The translations under genes and the position numbers were made by a program. Of a stretch of DNA of 50,799 bases, positions 26,771-35,546 are shown in pieces. The DNA lies in contig JAKPYU010000019.1 of NCBI GenBank assembly GCA_029568995.1, forward strand, positions 1 through 50,799, given 5' to 3'. The DNA is from Candidatus Omnitrophota bacterium. GTDB lineage: Bacteria; Hinthialibacterota; Hinthialibacteria; Hinthialibacterales; JAKPRU01. How positions within the stretch are numbered: position 1 is the first letter of the stretch; each line of letters starts with the position of its first letter. The notes beneath the pieces were generated by a model, which was not told the DNA's origin, did not search any database, and saw only the letters and a list, made by a program, of their open reading frames with translations.

Positions 26771-26947
26771 TGCACGACTACCCTGGGGATAGACTGGTGC
26801 CAGAGGGTTGATTTTGTACCCGTCCCGCGCGTCCAGGCGATCCGGCGGAGTACAATCGACCTCCGGCGTGTCGTTGATTCCACACTTGAAGAAGAGAAGC
26901 CTTGTTTGTCACTTTCGATCTCTCCAATAGATCTTATTCAGGAACTC

Positions 26948-28231
26948 CTATTTTCGGCTGCCGAAAAGTACAGGCAGCACACGGCTCACGTCTTTCTTAT
27001 TCGTATCCCGCTCCCGTTCCGTCAGATGATCCTGATGGTGGCGACTGGAAGAGGCGGTCCGAAACGGAGAACTTTCCGCCATCGGCGAACCGACGACAAC
27101 CGGTTCGCGCAGATCGTCATCAACGATTGTTTCCGGATAATATTGGGGAAACTCATCTGCCTTTTCCGCCCAGGCGGGTTTCTCGTATTCCCGGCTGTCT
27201 CGTTCATAGTTGTCTACTGATGCGCTCGCCGCTCCATCGCTTTCCGCGCTTTTCACGAATCCGGAAGCGAGAATCGTTACCTTCATATCATCGTCCATGT
27301 TCTCATCCAGAACGACACCGAAAATAACGTTAGCGGATTGGTCGGCCTTTGTGTTGATGTATTGGTTCATGGCCGCATTGACTTCATGCAACGTCACGTT
27401 GGGCGGGGCCGTGATGTTCACCAGAATGCCTTTGGCTCCTTGAATCATCACTTCCTCCATGAGTGGACTGGAGGAAGCCTGCTGGAATGCCTCGCGCGCG
27501 CGGTGCTCGCCCTGGCCGTAGCCGACTCCCATGACCGCACCGGTTCCCTGAACCGCATTGTCCATAACGGCTTTGATGTCTGCAAAATCCAGATTGATCA
27601 AACCCGGCCGGGTAATCAAATCGGATATGGATTGTACGCACTGTTTCAGTACGGAATCCGCTACATGAAACGCCTGAATCAGGGTCGTCTTCTCATCCAC
27701 GATGCTGATCAGCCTCTGATTCGGAACGGTAATTAACGTGTCGCATTTTTTCCGGAGAATCAGCTGATACTTGTCCGCGTGGCTTCGACGCAGGGATCCC
27801 TCAAAGTCGAATGGTTTTGTCGTAATTGCCACGGACAAAGCCCCGATTTCTTTGGCTAAATCGGCGATCACAGAAGAAGCACCCGACCCGGTGCCTCCAC
27901 CCAGGCCCGCCGTGATGAACAGCAGGTCCGCACCATCCATCGCTTCTCGAAGAATGCTGCGGTCCTCTTCTGCGGCTTTCTCGCCGAGGGTTGGATTTGC
28001 GCCGGTCCCAAGGCCGTTCGTAATACCGGCCCCGATATGGATCTTCTTCGGTGTCCGCGCGCGGTTAAGCGCCTGGCGATCGGTGTTGATGACCACAAAC
28101 TCGACACCATCCATGCCGCCGTCACAACTCATGGCGTCCACGGCATTACTGCCGCCGCCTCCGACTCCCACAACCAGGATTCGGGGTCCTCGGTCCATTT
28201 TCTCTCTTGCTTCGTCTACCATTTGAATCAT
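26948..28231 (-). CDS. ftsZ: Cell division protein FtsZ with long C-terminal tail
   Basis: The product is 427 residues and is the tubulin-like GTPase that forms the division ring. Signatures are VVGVGGGGSNAVDAM at the N-terminus, the tubulin signature LGGGTGSGAS, TRPGLINLDFADIKAVM (T7 loop) and VLDENMDDDMKVTILA. A GGAG ribosome site sits 7 nt before the ATG. The conserved C-terminal peptide that binds FtsA, YEKPAWAEK, lies at about 349-357, yet 70 further residues follow: an acidic then basic, probably disordered tail ending VLPVLFGSRK. In most bacteria that peptide is almost at the end. It is the last gene of the dcw operon, 79 nt after ftsA. A tight palindrome (26951-26967) covers its 3' end. 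Confidence 0.97.
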   Translation of the reverse strand: MIQMVDEAREKMDRGPRILVVGVGGGGSNAVDAMSCDGGMDGVEFVVINTDRQALNRARTPKKIHIGAGITNGLGTGANPTLGEKAAEEDRSILREAMDGADLLFITAGLGGGTGSGASSVIADLAKEIGALSVAITTKPFDFEGSLRRSHADKYQLILRKKCDTLITVPNQRLISIVDEKTTLIQAFHVADSVLKQCVQSISDLITRPGLINLDFADIKAVMDNAVQGTGAVMGVGYGQGEHRAREAFQQASSSPLMEEVMIQGAKGILVNITAPPNVTLHEVNAAMNQYINTKADQSANVIFGVVLDENMDDDMKVTILASGFVKSAESDGAASASVDNYERDSREYEKPAWAEKADEFPQYYPETIVDDDLREPVVVGSPMAESSPFRTASSSRHHQDHLTERERDTNKKDVSRVLPVLFGSRK

Positions 28232-28293
28232 GATTTGGCTCCTCTCCTCAACGGAATCTCGTTTTTGACTGTCTCTGTCGCCTTCTTGCCAAA

Positions 28294-28307
28294 GGACCGA
28301 TCGGTCC
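28294..28307. other. 14-bp perfect palindrome between ftsA and ftsZ
   Basis: GGACCGATCGGTCC lies 3 nt beyond the ftsA stop codon on the - strand. It could form a short RNA hairpin that modulates ftsA/ftsZ ratio or processing, or be a protein site. On the - strand only TTT follows it, so it is at best a weak terminator. Confidence 0.4.
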
Positions 28308-28310
28308 GCA

Positions 28311-29546
28311 TTAAAATGTCTCTCGCAACCATTCCAGGCTTCGCACCAGTAGATGTTTCACGGTCGACCCTTTGGAGGCCCGTTCCACCATGCGCTCCTG
28401 ATGGCAGTAGTGCAATAAACCGATTCCCGCCGCATAAATGGGACTGTTAAGGTCGGATAACCCCAGGACTCCATTCGGATAACCGATATGCGCCTCTCGA
28501 TGCATCACCCTTGCGGCCCGTTCCACTAATCCATCCAGTAATGAAGTTCCACCGGTCAGGACAATTCCACCATACAGGTGACGCAGCAAATCGCGCGCCT
28601 GCAGGGTCCGATTCACCTCCTTTAAGATCTGGTCTACGCGTGCTTCGATCACCCAGCACAATCGACGGCGTCTTGCCTTGATGGAACGGCGATTCTTGAA
28701 TCGAACCACCTGGATGAATTCCTCTTCGGGTACACTTTCGGTCAACACGGTCCCTTCATATATTTTCAGTCGTTCCGCATTTTCCAAAGGTGTCTGAAAA
28801 TAGTGATTGATGTCACGGGTGATATGCTCTCCACCGACGGCGAGGATTTCCGTGTGCTGGATTGAACCGTCGTAATAAACCACAATGGAAGTAGTACTTC
28901 CTCCGATGTCTACCACGGCGATTCCCGCATCCATTTCCTCTTCGGTCAGAACAGACGAAGCGGAGGCGATGGGTTGAAGAACAAACCGCTCGATTTTCAA
29001 TCCGGCTCTGGTTACGCACCGCCGAATATTCCGCATGATCGTTTCCTGTGCGGTAACAATATGCACATCCACTTCCAGAAGACTCCCCGCCATGCCGATC
29101 GGATCGCTGATGTTCGCATTGTTATCCAGCCGAAAGCGACGTGGAATGTTGTGAATCACGGTCATGTCTTTCGGGACGGATTTTCGTGCGGCAATCCGAA
29201 TTGCACGATTGATGTCATCCCGCGTCACGCCGCGACCATGACCAGGTAGAGCAATGGAACCGACCGTATTGAAACAATGAATATATCCTCCCCCGATTCC
29301 AACGGTTGCCGTGTTAATCTTGATGCCTTGGGTGCAGGCATAAGCTTTCCGTACCGCGTTCTCAATGGAGTGGACCGTGTCTTCCATATCCACGACACCG
29401 CTTCCCGATAATCCGGCAGTGGGATGATGTCCCAATCCCAATACCTCAATCGTTCCGCCTTGCTCTCGCGCAACCACGGAACAGATCTTCGTGGTTCCGA
29501 TGTCCAGGGCGAGAATGTAATTGTCGTTCCGATCATGTCGAATCAT
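28311..29546 (-). CDS. ftsA: Cell division protein FtsA
   Basis: The product is 411 residues from the ATG at 29546, which has GAGG about 9 nt upstream; an in-frame GTG at 29561 overlaps ftsQ. It is the actin-like membrane tether of FtsZ. Visible motifs are LALDIGTTKICSVVA (phosphate 1), VDIGGSTTSIVVYYDG (phosphate 2), GIVLTGGTSLLDG (adenosine) and a C-terminal amphipathic helix, VKHLLVRSLEWLRETF, that acts as membrane anchor. The region with FKNRRSIKARRRRL (about 290) is unusually basic. It lies 11 nt after ftsQ, with ftsZ downstream, the standard order. Confidence 0.95.
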   Translation of the reverse strand: MIRHDRNDNYILALDIGTTKICSVVAREQGGTIEVLGLGHHPTAGLSGSGVVDMEDTVHSIENAVRKAYACTQGIKINTATVGIGGGYIHCFNTVGSIALPGHGRGVTRDDINRAIRIAARKSVPKDMTVIHNIPRRFRLDNNANISDPIGMAGSLLEVDVHIVTAQETIMRNIRRCVTRAGLKIERFVLQPIASASSVLTEEEMDAGIAVVDIGGSTTSIVVYYDGSIQHTEILAVGGEHITRDINHYFQTPLENAERLKIYEGTVLTESVPEEEFIQVVRFKNRRSIKARRRRLCWVIEARVDQILKEVNRTLQARDLLRHLYGGIVLTGGTSLLDGLVERAARVMHREAHIGYPNGVLGLSDLNSPIYAAGIGLLHYCHQERMVERASKGSTVKHLLVRSLEWLRETF

Positions 29547-29557
29547 CAATTCATTCC

Positions 29558-30457
29558 TCACGCAGCATCAGAATTCCGGCTGCACAGCTCGTACCAACGG
29601 CTTGGTTGCAGCTCTTTAGGACGCAGGGCCACACCCGCCTTCGGGAATCGCGCGTCAATATATTCCGCATCGATATTCTCTTTTTCCAACAGGCTCCACA
29701 CCTGTATGATCTGTCCCGGCAGATAATCAGGTACTTGAGATGGAATTCGAATCCGTTCGACGCGATGAGCGGGGAACAATTCCATCCGACCTTCTTCAGA
29801 GAGTTCAACGGAATCAATCTGAGACAGGAAGGCCGGCGATAACGTTTCCAGGTGAACAAGGAGATGGAGTGCTTCCATGTAACGAGAGTCTTCAATCGGA
29901 TGACCGGGCACAAAAACAATTGCGGGACCGGTCAGGAATGGCAAACCACGCACGGCCTCAAGACGCTGTGTATCAACGGATTGGCTCGGATCGGGATGAG
30001 GGGAGAACAAGGCGGGCAACACAATTCCGCTCGGGTCGAGTCCATAGAGGACACCATGACGCCGATCCAGTACTGTGCACACGGGCCTTCTTTCCTGAAT
30101 GACAATGCTGATGCGGTCTGGTGGAATTTTCGATACACGACAGAAACGCACCCAGGGGTGGCGGGCAATTCGTTGGGCTACACGCGTGCAGGGAACAAAC
30201 CAGATATTGGTTCCGATTTTCAATTCGGATTGCAGCTGAATCTCTTCCGGCGTCGTCCAGTTTGCCCCGGTAATGGATACCTCTCGTATCTTGAAATCAT
30301 GGGAAGTTCCGAAATACGACACGGCATCGATCGAAAGCCAGACTCCTCCCGCAATGACGGCGGTATAAATCAGTATTCGGCAGAACTGATGGATCATCAT
30401 TCGTGCATGGTCCAGAATGTTATGCCGACTCTTTTTCTGCGAATCCTGCCTTCGCAT
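29558..30457 (-). CDS. ftsQ: Cell division protein FtsQ
   Basis: The product is 299 residues. The ATG at 30457 (MRRQDSQKKS) has AGGAG about 9 nt upstream, inside the murC 3' end; the longer frame from 30520 would overlap murC by 56 nt. A basic cytoplasmic N-terminus leads to one TM (about 22-45), then a POTRA domain (FKIREVSITGANWTTPEEI, about 55-125, ending with HPWVRFCRVSKIPPDRISI) and a FtsQ domain to the C-terminus. FtsQ links the divisome with FtsL and FtsB in the periplasm. The position between murC and ftsA supports the call, as sequence identity in this family is low. Confidence 0.9.
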   Translation of the reverse strand: MRRQDSQKKSRHNILDHARMMIHQFCRILIYTAVIAGGVWLSIDAVSYFGTSHDFKIREVSITGANWTTPEEIQLQSELKIGTNIWFVPCTRVAQRIARHPWVRFCRVSKIPPDRISIVIQERRPVCTVLDRRHGVLYGLDPSGIVLPALFSPHPDPSQSVDTQRLEAVRGLPFLTGPAIVFVPGHPIEDSRYMEALHLLVHLETLSPAFLSQIDSVELSEEGRMELFPAHRVERIRIPSQVPDYLPGQIIQVWSLLEKENIDAEYIDARFPKAGVALRPKELQPSRWYELCSRNSDAA

Positions 30458-30464
30458 GTTGCGC

Positions 30465-31862
30465 CTACTCCTGCTGTCCGGACAGACGGTCCAGCAATTG
30501 TTCACCGACCTGCCAGACATTTCCTGCGCCCAGGGTGATCAGAACATCTCCATCCCGGAGAACGTCGGTCAAATACTCGGGAATCTCCTCCAGTCGGGGA
30601 ACATACACGACATCCCGATGATTGCGACGGATTGCGCGAAACAGCATTTCACCGTCTACTCCCTCCAGGGGAGATTCTCCCGCCGAATACACGTCCGTCA
30701 AGACCAGAACATCCAGATCCTCGAAGGATCTGGAGAACTCGTCTTTCAAATGCTTGGTTCGGGAGTAACGATGGGGCTGAAATACTCCCACGCTACGGCC
30801 ATGAAATTTTTCACGAAGTGCGTTCAGCGTTACACGAATCTCGGTTGGATGATGCGCATAGTCGTCGATTACTGTGATTCCTTTACTCTTACCTTTCATT
30901 TGCAGTCGACGCTGAGTCCCTCGGTATTGCTTCAAGATCTTTGCGATATTTTCAAAAGAAAGACCGGCATATCGGCCGGCGGCAACCGCCGCCAAGGCGT
31001 TGTGTACATTGAAGTGTCCCGGAATCGCGAGCGATAAGGATCCCAGTAGTTCTGGTCCCAGCCACACACGAGCGTGCGTGAACGATGAATCGCGTTCATA
31101 GTCCGTAAATCGCAATTCCGCTTCAGTACTCTCACCGTATGTGTGGATCGGACGACCCAGTTTTGATGCGACTGTTCCGGCGTTCTTGCAGTCCGCCGAA
31201 ATCCAGATCTCTCCACGGGGATCGGCGCCTTCAAGGAATTCCAGAAATGATTTCTGAATTTGTTTCACATTTTTAAAATAATCAAGATGATCCGGCTCGA
31301 TATTGTTCACAATGGCGAATTTCGGATGCAGATAGCGGAACGATCCGTCGCTTTCATCGCCTTCCGCGACGACCCATTCGGATTTGCCGACAAGAGCGTT
31401 ACTTCCGAATTCTTCAAGTACACCGCCTATCAGGCAAGTCGGGTCCAAATTAGATTTGTGCAAGAGAAGAGAAATCATGGCAGTAACCGTTGTTTTACCA
31501 TGGGTTCCGGTTACCACAATTCCATTTCGCGGATTGACAATCTCTCCCAGGATCTGCGCACGATGGCATATTGGAATGTTTATGTGCTCCGCGGCGAGCA
31601 TTTCCGGATTATCTTTGCGAATCGCGGAGGATATTACGACAAGATTTGCATTCGCTACATTTTCAGAGGCATGTTGCGGAAATACGGAAATGCCGAAGGA
31701 ACGCAGATGATCCACAACCGAACTTTCATGGATGTCGGAGCCGGTCACGGTATGTCCCCAGGCCTTCAGGACATACGCGATAGCGCTCATCCCGATTCCC
31801 CCAATGCCGATAAAATGAATGTGCATCCCGGATTGAAGTCTGACACGATCTTTCATTTTCAT
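30465..31862 (-). CDS. murC: UDP-N-acetylmuramate--L-alanine ligase
   Basis: The product is 465 residues of usual length. MurC adds L-Ala to UDP-MurNAc using ATP in the cytoplasm. It shows the Rossmann-like N-domain (HFIGIGGIGMSAIAYVL, VTGSDI), the ATP loop VVTGTHGKTTVTAMI, EGDESDGSF, NIEPDHLDYF, and the C-terminal domain IDDYAHHPTEIRVTL and FQPHRYSRTK. The ATG overlaps the murG stop codon by 4 nt (ATGA), which implies coupled translation. The next gene is ftsQ: neither murB nor ddl intervenes, unlike many dcw clusters. Confidence 0.97.
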   Translation of the reverse strand: MKMKDRVRLQSGMHIHFIGIGGIGMSAIAYVLKAWGHTVTGSDIHESSVVDHLRSFGISVFPQHASENVANANLVVISSAIRKDNPEMLAAEHINIPICHRAQILGEIVNPRNGIVVTGTHGKTTVTAMISLLLHKSNLDPTCLIGGVLEEFGSNALVGKSEWVVAEGDESDGSFRYLHPKFAIVNNIEPDHLDYFKNVKQIQKSFLEFLEGADPRGEIWISADCKNAGTVASKLGRPIHTYGESTEAELRFTDYERDSSFTHARVWLGPELLGSLSLAIPGHFNVHNALAAVAAGRYAGLSFENIAKILKQYRGTQRRLQMKGKSKGITVIDDYAHHPTEIRVTLNALREKFHGRSVGVFQPHRYSRTKHLKDEFSRSFEDLDVLVLTDVYSAGESPLEGVDGEMLFRAIRRNHRDVVYVPRLEEIPEYLTDVLRDGDVLITLGAGNVWQVGEQLLDRLSGQQE

Positions 31863-32950
31863 GAGAGACCTCCTGCCACGGATTCAATGACATCCATGAT
31901 TTTCACGTGGGCCTGAAGATCCGCCTGTGACGCCATTCCGACGATCATGGATTTCCGTCTGGAATCATCCTCCAAAATGCGAAAGATCGCGTGGAACAGA
32001 AGATCTCTGTTAAGATCTCCTTGTGCGATGACATGAGCGCTGCCTGTCCGTTGATAATGGAGTGCGTTCTTCATTTGATGGTTGCCGGTAGACGTCGGGA
32101 GGGGAACGAGGATCGCCGGCAATTGCCATGCGGCGGCCTCCGCCAGTGTCGCAGCCCCCGCCCGACAAATTAGCAGATCCGCCGATTTGTACACGGAGGC
32201 CATGTCCTCGATAAAGGCGGGTGCTGACACATGGGAACGCGGGGGAAATGTCTCCGCAATATCTTGATTTCTTTCCCCTGTCTGCAATACCATGCGATAG
32301 GGGTAGTTCATTTCGTCCATGCGTAGTGAGGTGTCCAATACCGTTTCAACAAGCGATCTGGCTCCCTGACTGCCGCCCAGCACGAGAATGCAAGGCGGAT
32401 TATTCAAGTGTTCCGAACGATTCCAGCCTTCGGGAGGAAGGACTTCCGGTCGGATGGGCAAACCGGTCAATATCGGTTGGGGACCGCTGAGATAGGACTT
32501 GCATTCCTCATAGGTTATACAGATTGCCCGTGCATATTTTGAGAACCAGCGATTGACAACACCCGGATAACTATTCTGTTCGTGAAGAACGATGGGCCAC
32601 CGAGCGATTCGCGCAGCCAGAACGGCTGGCGCAGAAGCATATCCGCCGACACCGAACACGATTCCTGTGGGGGCCGCGTTAAGTATTCTTTTGATCCGAG
32701 CAGTGGCCTTTGCATGTTCCAATAATATACCGAAATTCTGAAGTATTCGGTGACGACGCAGCCCGCGGAGAGGATAACTTTGAAATGGAATCCCCAGTTT
32801 CTCTACCTTTCTTCTTTCTGCAGGTGAATCCCCTCCAATATAGAGAAGAGGTTGGTCGGGTCTGCGTTTTCTTGCCTCGCAGGCGACGGAAAGCGCCGGG
32901 TATAGATGCCCCCCGGTTCCTCCTCCTGTGACGATAAACAGTCCGTTCAT
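31859..32950 (-). CDS. murG: Lipid II synthase MurG (GlcNAc transferase)
   Basis: The product is 363 residues from the ATG at 32950 (MNGLFIVTGGGTGGHLYPAL), with GGAG 8 nt upstream; an in-frame TTG at 32968 overlaps ftsW. MurG moves GlcNAc from UDP-GlcNAc to lipid I at the inner face of the membrane. Motifs are the G loop GGGTGGHLYPAL, GVGGYASAPAV, HEQNSYPGVVNRW, VLGGSQGARS, and the sugar-nucleotide site CRAGAATLAEAA with PTSTGNHQMKNA. It sits between ftsW and murC, with a 4-nt overlap with murC. Confidence 0.97.
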   Translation of the reverse strand: MNGLFIVTGGGTGGHLYPALSVACEARKRRPDQPLLYIGGDSPAERRKVEKLGIPFQSYPLRGLRRHRILQNFGILLEHAKATARIKRILNAAPTGIVFGVGGYASAPAVLAARIARWPIVLHEQNSYPGVVNRWFSKYARAICITYEECKSYLSGPQPILTGLPIRPEVLPPEGWNRSEHLNNPPCILVLGGSQGARSLVETVLDTSLRMDEMNYPYRMVLQTGERNQDIAETFPPRSHVSAPAFIEDMASVYKSADLLICRAGAATLAEAAAWQLPAILVPLPTSTGNHQMKNALHYQRTGSAHVIAQGDLNRDLLFHAIFRILEDDSRRKSMIVGMASQADLQAHVKIMDVIESVAGGLS

Positions 32951-32964
32951 GCCTCGTCTCCGAA

Positions 32965-34128
32965 TCAAATACTCAGCGGATGAAGCTCCGCCGATGATTG
33001 CCGCCTCCGTTTTGGATACGTAGTTCTATCCGAAACATCGCCCCGCAGAGTCGAACCGGCAACATTCATAATCAGGCCGACCATGACCATGAATACAGCC
33101 AGGGAAGATCCGCCGTAAGAAATAAATGGCAGGGAGATCCCCTTCGTCGGTACGACTTTTGTTACGACGGCGATGTTCAGGAATGCCTGGAAACCGATGC
33201 ACAGGCCACACCCGGCGGAAACCAGAGAACCGAACAAATCATCGCACTTTAACGCTACGTAGACCGAAATCAGTACAATAGTGGCGAATGCGGAGAGCAT
33301 CAGGATACAACCAACAAACCCTAACTCCTCGGCATACACCGCAAAGATGAAGTCCGTATTCGGCTCGGGTAAAAATCCCATTGCCTGCCGACTCTGGCCA
33401 ACTCCGACGCCGCTCCAACTACCGTTCGCGAAGGCAACCTTCGACATTCGAATATGGTCACTTTCCCCAAACAAGAAGCCGGTGATTCGTCTTCGGGAAT
33501 AGTCGTCGCTGGCAATCAGAAGTAAAGTCACCGCCAGCAAGATACAGAGAATCGGCAGGATGCGCCGGACGTTGCCTCCGGCAATAAACCATAGCATCAC
33601 GCAAAGGCTGCCCAGGAAAAAGGCGGTTCCTTTGTCCGGTTGAGGGAAGATCATCGCCAGGATTACACCGATCACCGTGAAGGTTGGAACAACACCTCGC
33701 CAGAAATCCTCCAGATCCTCGTATTTGCGGCTCCAACTCTCTGCCAGATACAAGATCATGGTCAGCTTGGCGAGCTCGGACGGCTGGATATGAATGAAGC
33801 CCAGATCCAACCAACGTCTGGCACTATTGATCGTATATCCCAATGGAGACCACAGAACGGCGGCTAGCAGAACCATGTTGAAAAGAAGAAACGGCCTTGC
33901 CAGAGGGCGAAGAAGATTGTAATCGAATTGTGTAGCCAACCCCATCAGCCCCAGTCCCAATGCCAACCATATCAACTGTTTACCTAAATGTATGTATAGA
34001 TTCTGGTCGGGGCCTCCCCTGATTAATAAAGCCGCGCTGGCGCTGGATAGTATGATCAGTCCTACCATGACCAGCGCCAGGGTCACAATGAACAAGGCAA
34101 CAATCACAAAAGACTTCTTAAAATTCAT
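32965..34128 (-). CDS. ftsW: Septal peptidoglycan glycosyltransferase FtsW
   Basis: The product is 387 residues with about 10 TM helices of the SEDS family, the polymerase that works with the class B PBP (FtsI). Landmarks are NSARRWLDLGFIHIQPSELAKL (with the Ser-Glu of the active region), GTAFFLGSL, NGSWSGVGVGQSRQAMGFLPEPNTDFIFAVYAEELG and TKGISLPFISYGGSSL. The C-terminal tail is basic. Its ATG overlaps the murD stop by 4 nt. FtsW rather than RodA is chosen from its dcw position. Confidence 0.95.
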   Translation of the reverse strand: MNFKKSFVIVALFIVTLALVMVGLIILSSASAALLIRGGPDQNLYIHLGKQLIWLALGLGLMGLATQFDYNLLRPLARPFLLFNMVLLAAVLWSPLGYTINSARRWLDLGFIHIQPSELAKLTMILYLAESWSRKYEDLEDFWRGVVPTFTVIGVILAMIFPQPDKGTAFFLGSLCVMLWFIAGGNVRRILPILCILLAVTLLLIASDDYSRRRITGFLFGESDHIRMSKVAFANGSWSGVGVGQSRQAMGFLPEPNTDFIFAVYAEELGFVGCILMLSAFATIVLISVYVALKCDDLFGSLVSAGCGLCIGFQAFLNIAVVTKVVPTKGISLPFISYGGSSLAVFMVMVGLIMNVAGSTLRGDVSDRTTYPKRRRQSSAELHPLSI

Positions 34129-35516
34129 CCCGCCACCTCCCGGACTGCCTTGGCGAAATCATCACCACGCTGTTCATAGTTCTGGTACATATCCCAACTG
34201 GCACAGGCAGGCGAAAGAAGCAGAGTTGCCGGGCCGATCTGTTCTGTCAGTGCCCTTTGTACGGCTTCCTGCATGTTCCGGACAATCGTGATTTCCGTAA
34301 ATGGTGACAGCGCATGGGCAAAATCTATCGCGGATTCGCCGAGAAGGTAAATGTGTCGCACCTTCTCCCGAATCAGTGGGACCAGTGGATCCAGCGGATC
34401 GCCCTTGTAACGTCCACCCGCAATCAGGAAGATGGGAGCAGGAACGGATTGAAGTGCCGCGCATACCGCATGGACATTGGTTGCTTTGGAATCGTTATAG
34501 CATGCGATGTCATGAACGGACGCAATGAATTCCAGGCGATGCCTGGGCGGTCTGTAGTCCTGTAATGCATTGAAACCGGCAAAGGCCGGGATCCCCAGAC
34601 TGTTCGCTGCGCCGACCGCTGCCATCGCATTAAGACGGGTTTGAATCAGAGTGCCTTTCCACCAGGGAATCTTCATCGACTCAATGAAATCGCCGATTCG
34701 CTGATGCACCGTGTCATGAATTTCATACAATCCCTCCTCGCTGTGTTCCCCGATGCCAAAGTGTTGGATGACGGCCTCGGTTAGCGGGTAGCATAGTTCC
34801 GCCACTCCCGGGCCGATCCATAAGCAATCTTCCTGAGTTTGATTGGATGAAATCAGGCTTTTTGTTTCATAATAGTCCTGAACAGTGGCATAACGATCCA
34901 AATGATCCGGCGCAAGATTACAGATTATCGCTACTCTTGGTCGGAAGTACTGGATGGTCTCCAATTGAAAACTACTGACCTCGAGTACCAACGGTTCAGG
35001 GCTTTCCGCCCGCCCTTCGGTCACAAGAGAGGCCAGGGGTTTCCCGATGTTGCCGGCCGTTTCCCCTACGTACCCGGAGCGTACGAGAATATGCGAGATC
35101 ATTCCCGTGATTGTGGTTTTCCCATTTGTTCCTGTAACCGCAATAATCGGACGTTTGAGGAAGCGGGAAGCCAATTCCAGTTCACCCAACACGGGGATAT
35201 GGTTTGTTTCTACCCAGTCGAAGAAATCTCCCGTGCAGGGAACTCCAGGGCTGAGGATGATGAGATCCAGTTTTTCCGTTGCCTGATGCGGCCCCAGAAG
35301 AAACTGGACCGGCTGCCCTTTGTATCGTTCCTCAAGGCTGCCTTGCTTGGAATGATCCGTATCGGCGGCAATCACTCTGGCGCCCTGCTGCAAGAGGAAA
35401 TCGGTGATGGCCTGTCCGGTTCGGGCCATGCCGATGACCATGACCGTAGCACCACGAAGATTTCGATGCTCGAATCTCCTTGTGAAACGTCGTCCGTCAA
35501 TCTGTTCCAATACCAT
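34125..35516 (-). CDS. murD: UDP-N-acetylmuramoylalanine--D-glutamate ligase
   Basis: The product is 463 residues from the ATG at 35516, which has AAGGA 8 nt upstream; an in-frame GTG at 35543 is the alternative. MurD adds D-Glu to UDP-MurNAc-L-Ala. It shows VMVIGMARTGQAITDFL, LSPGVP, the ATP loop AVTGTNGKTTITGMI, LEVSSFQLE, NLAPDHLDRY, HRLEFIASVHDIACYNDSKATN and LLSPACASWDMY. All are conserved Mur ligase positions. It lies 30 nt after mraY and overlaps ftsW by 4 nt. Confidence 0.97.
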   Translation of the reverse strand: MVLEQIDGRRFTRRFEHRNLRGATVMVIGMARTGQAITDFLLQQGARVIAADTDHSKQGSLEERYKGQPVQFLLGPHQATEKLDLIILSPGVPCTGDFFDWVETNHIPVLGELELASRFLKRPIIAVTGTNGKTTITGMISHILVRSGYVGETAGNIGKPLASLVTEGRAESPEPLVLEVSSFQLETIQYFRPRVAIICNLAPDHLDRYATVQDYYETKSLISSNQTQEDCLWIGPGVAELCYPLTEAVIQHFGIGEHSEEGLYEIHDTVHQRIGDFIESMKIPWWKGTLIQTRLNAMAAVGAANSLGIPAFAGFNALQDYRPPRHRLEFIASVHDIACYNDSKATNVHAVCAALQSVPAPIFLIAGGRYKGDPLDPLVPLIREKVRHIYLLGESAIDFAHALSPFTEITIVRNMQEAVQRALTEQIGPATLLLSPACASWDMYQNYEQRGDDFAKAVREVAG

Positions 35517-35546
35517 TGACCGAATCCTTGTTTTTTGGACCACCGG

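Larger units (their letters stand above)
26562..26947. other. Intergenic region, 386 bp, between ftsZ and the TIM-barrel gene
   Basis: It contains the ftsZ terminator (26703-26737) and two further tight hairpins (26741-26770). From 26771 to 26947 I see no gene or strong structure. The promoter for the TIM-barrel gene should lie in 26562-26700 on the - strand, but no convincing pair of hexamers was found. Confidence 0.5.
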
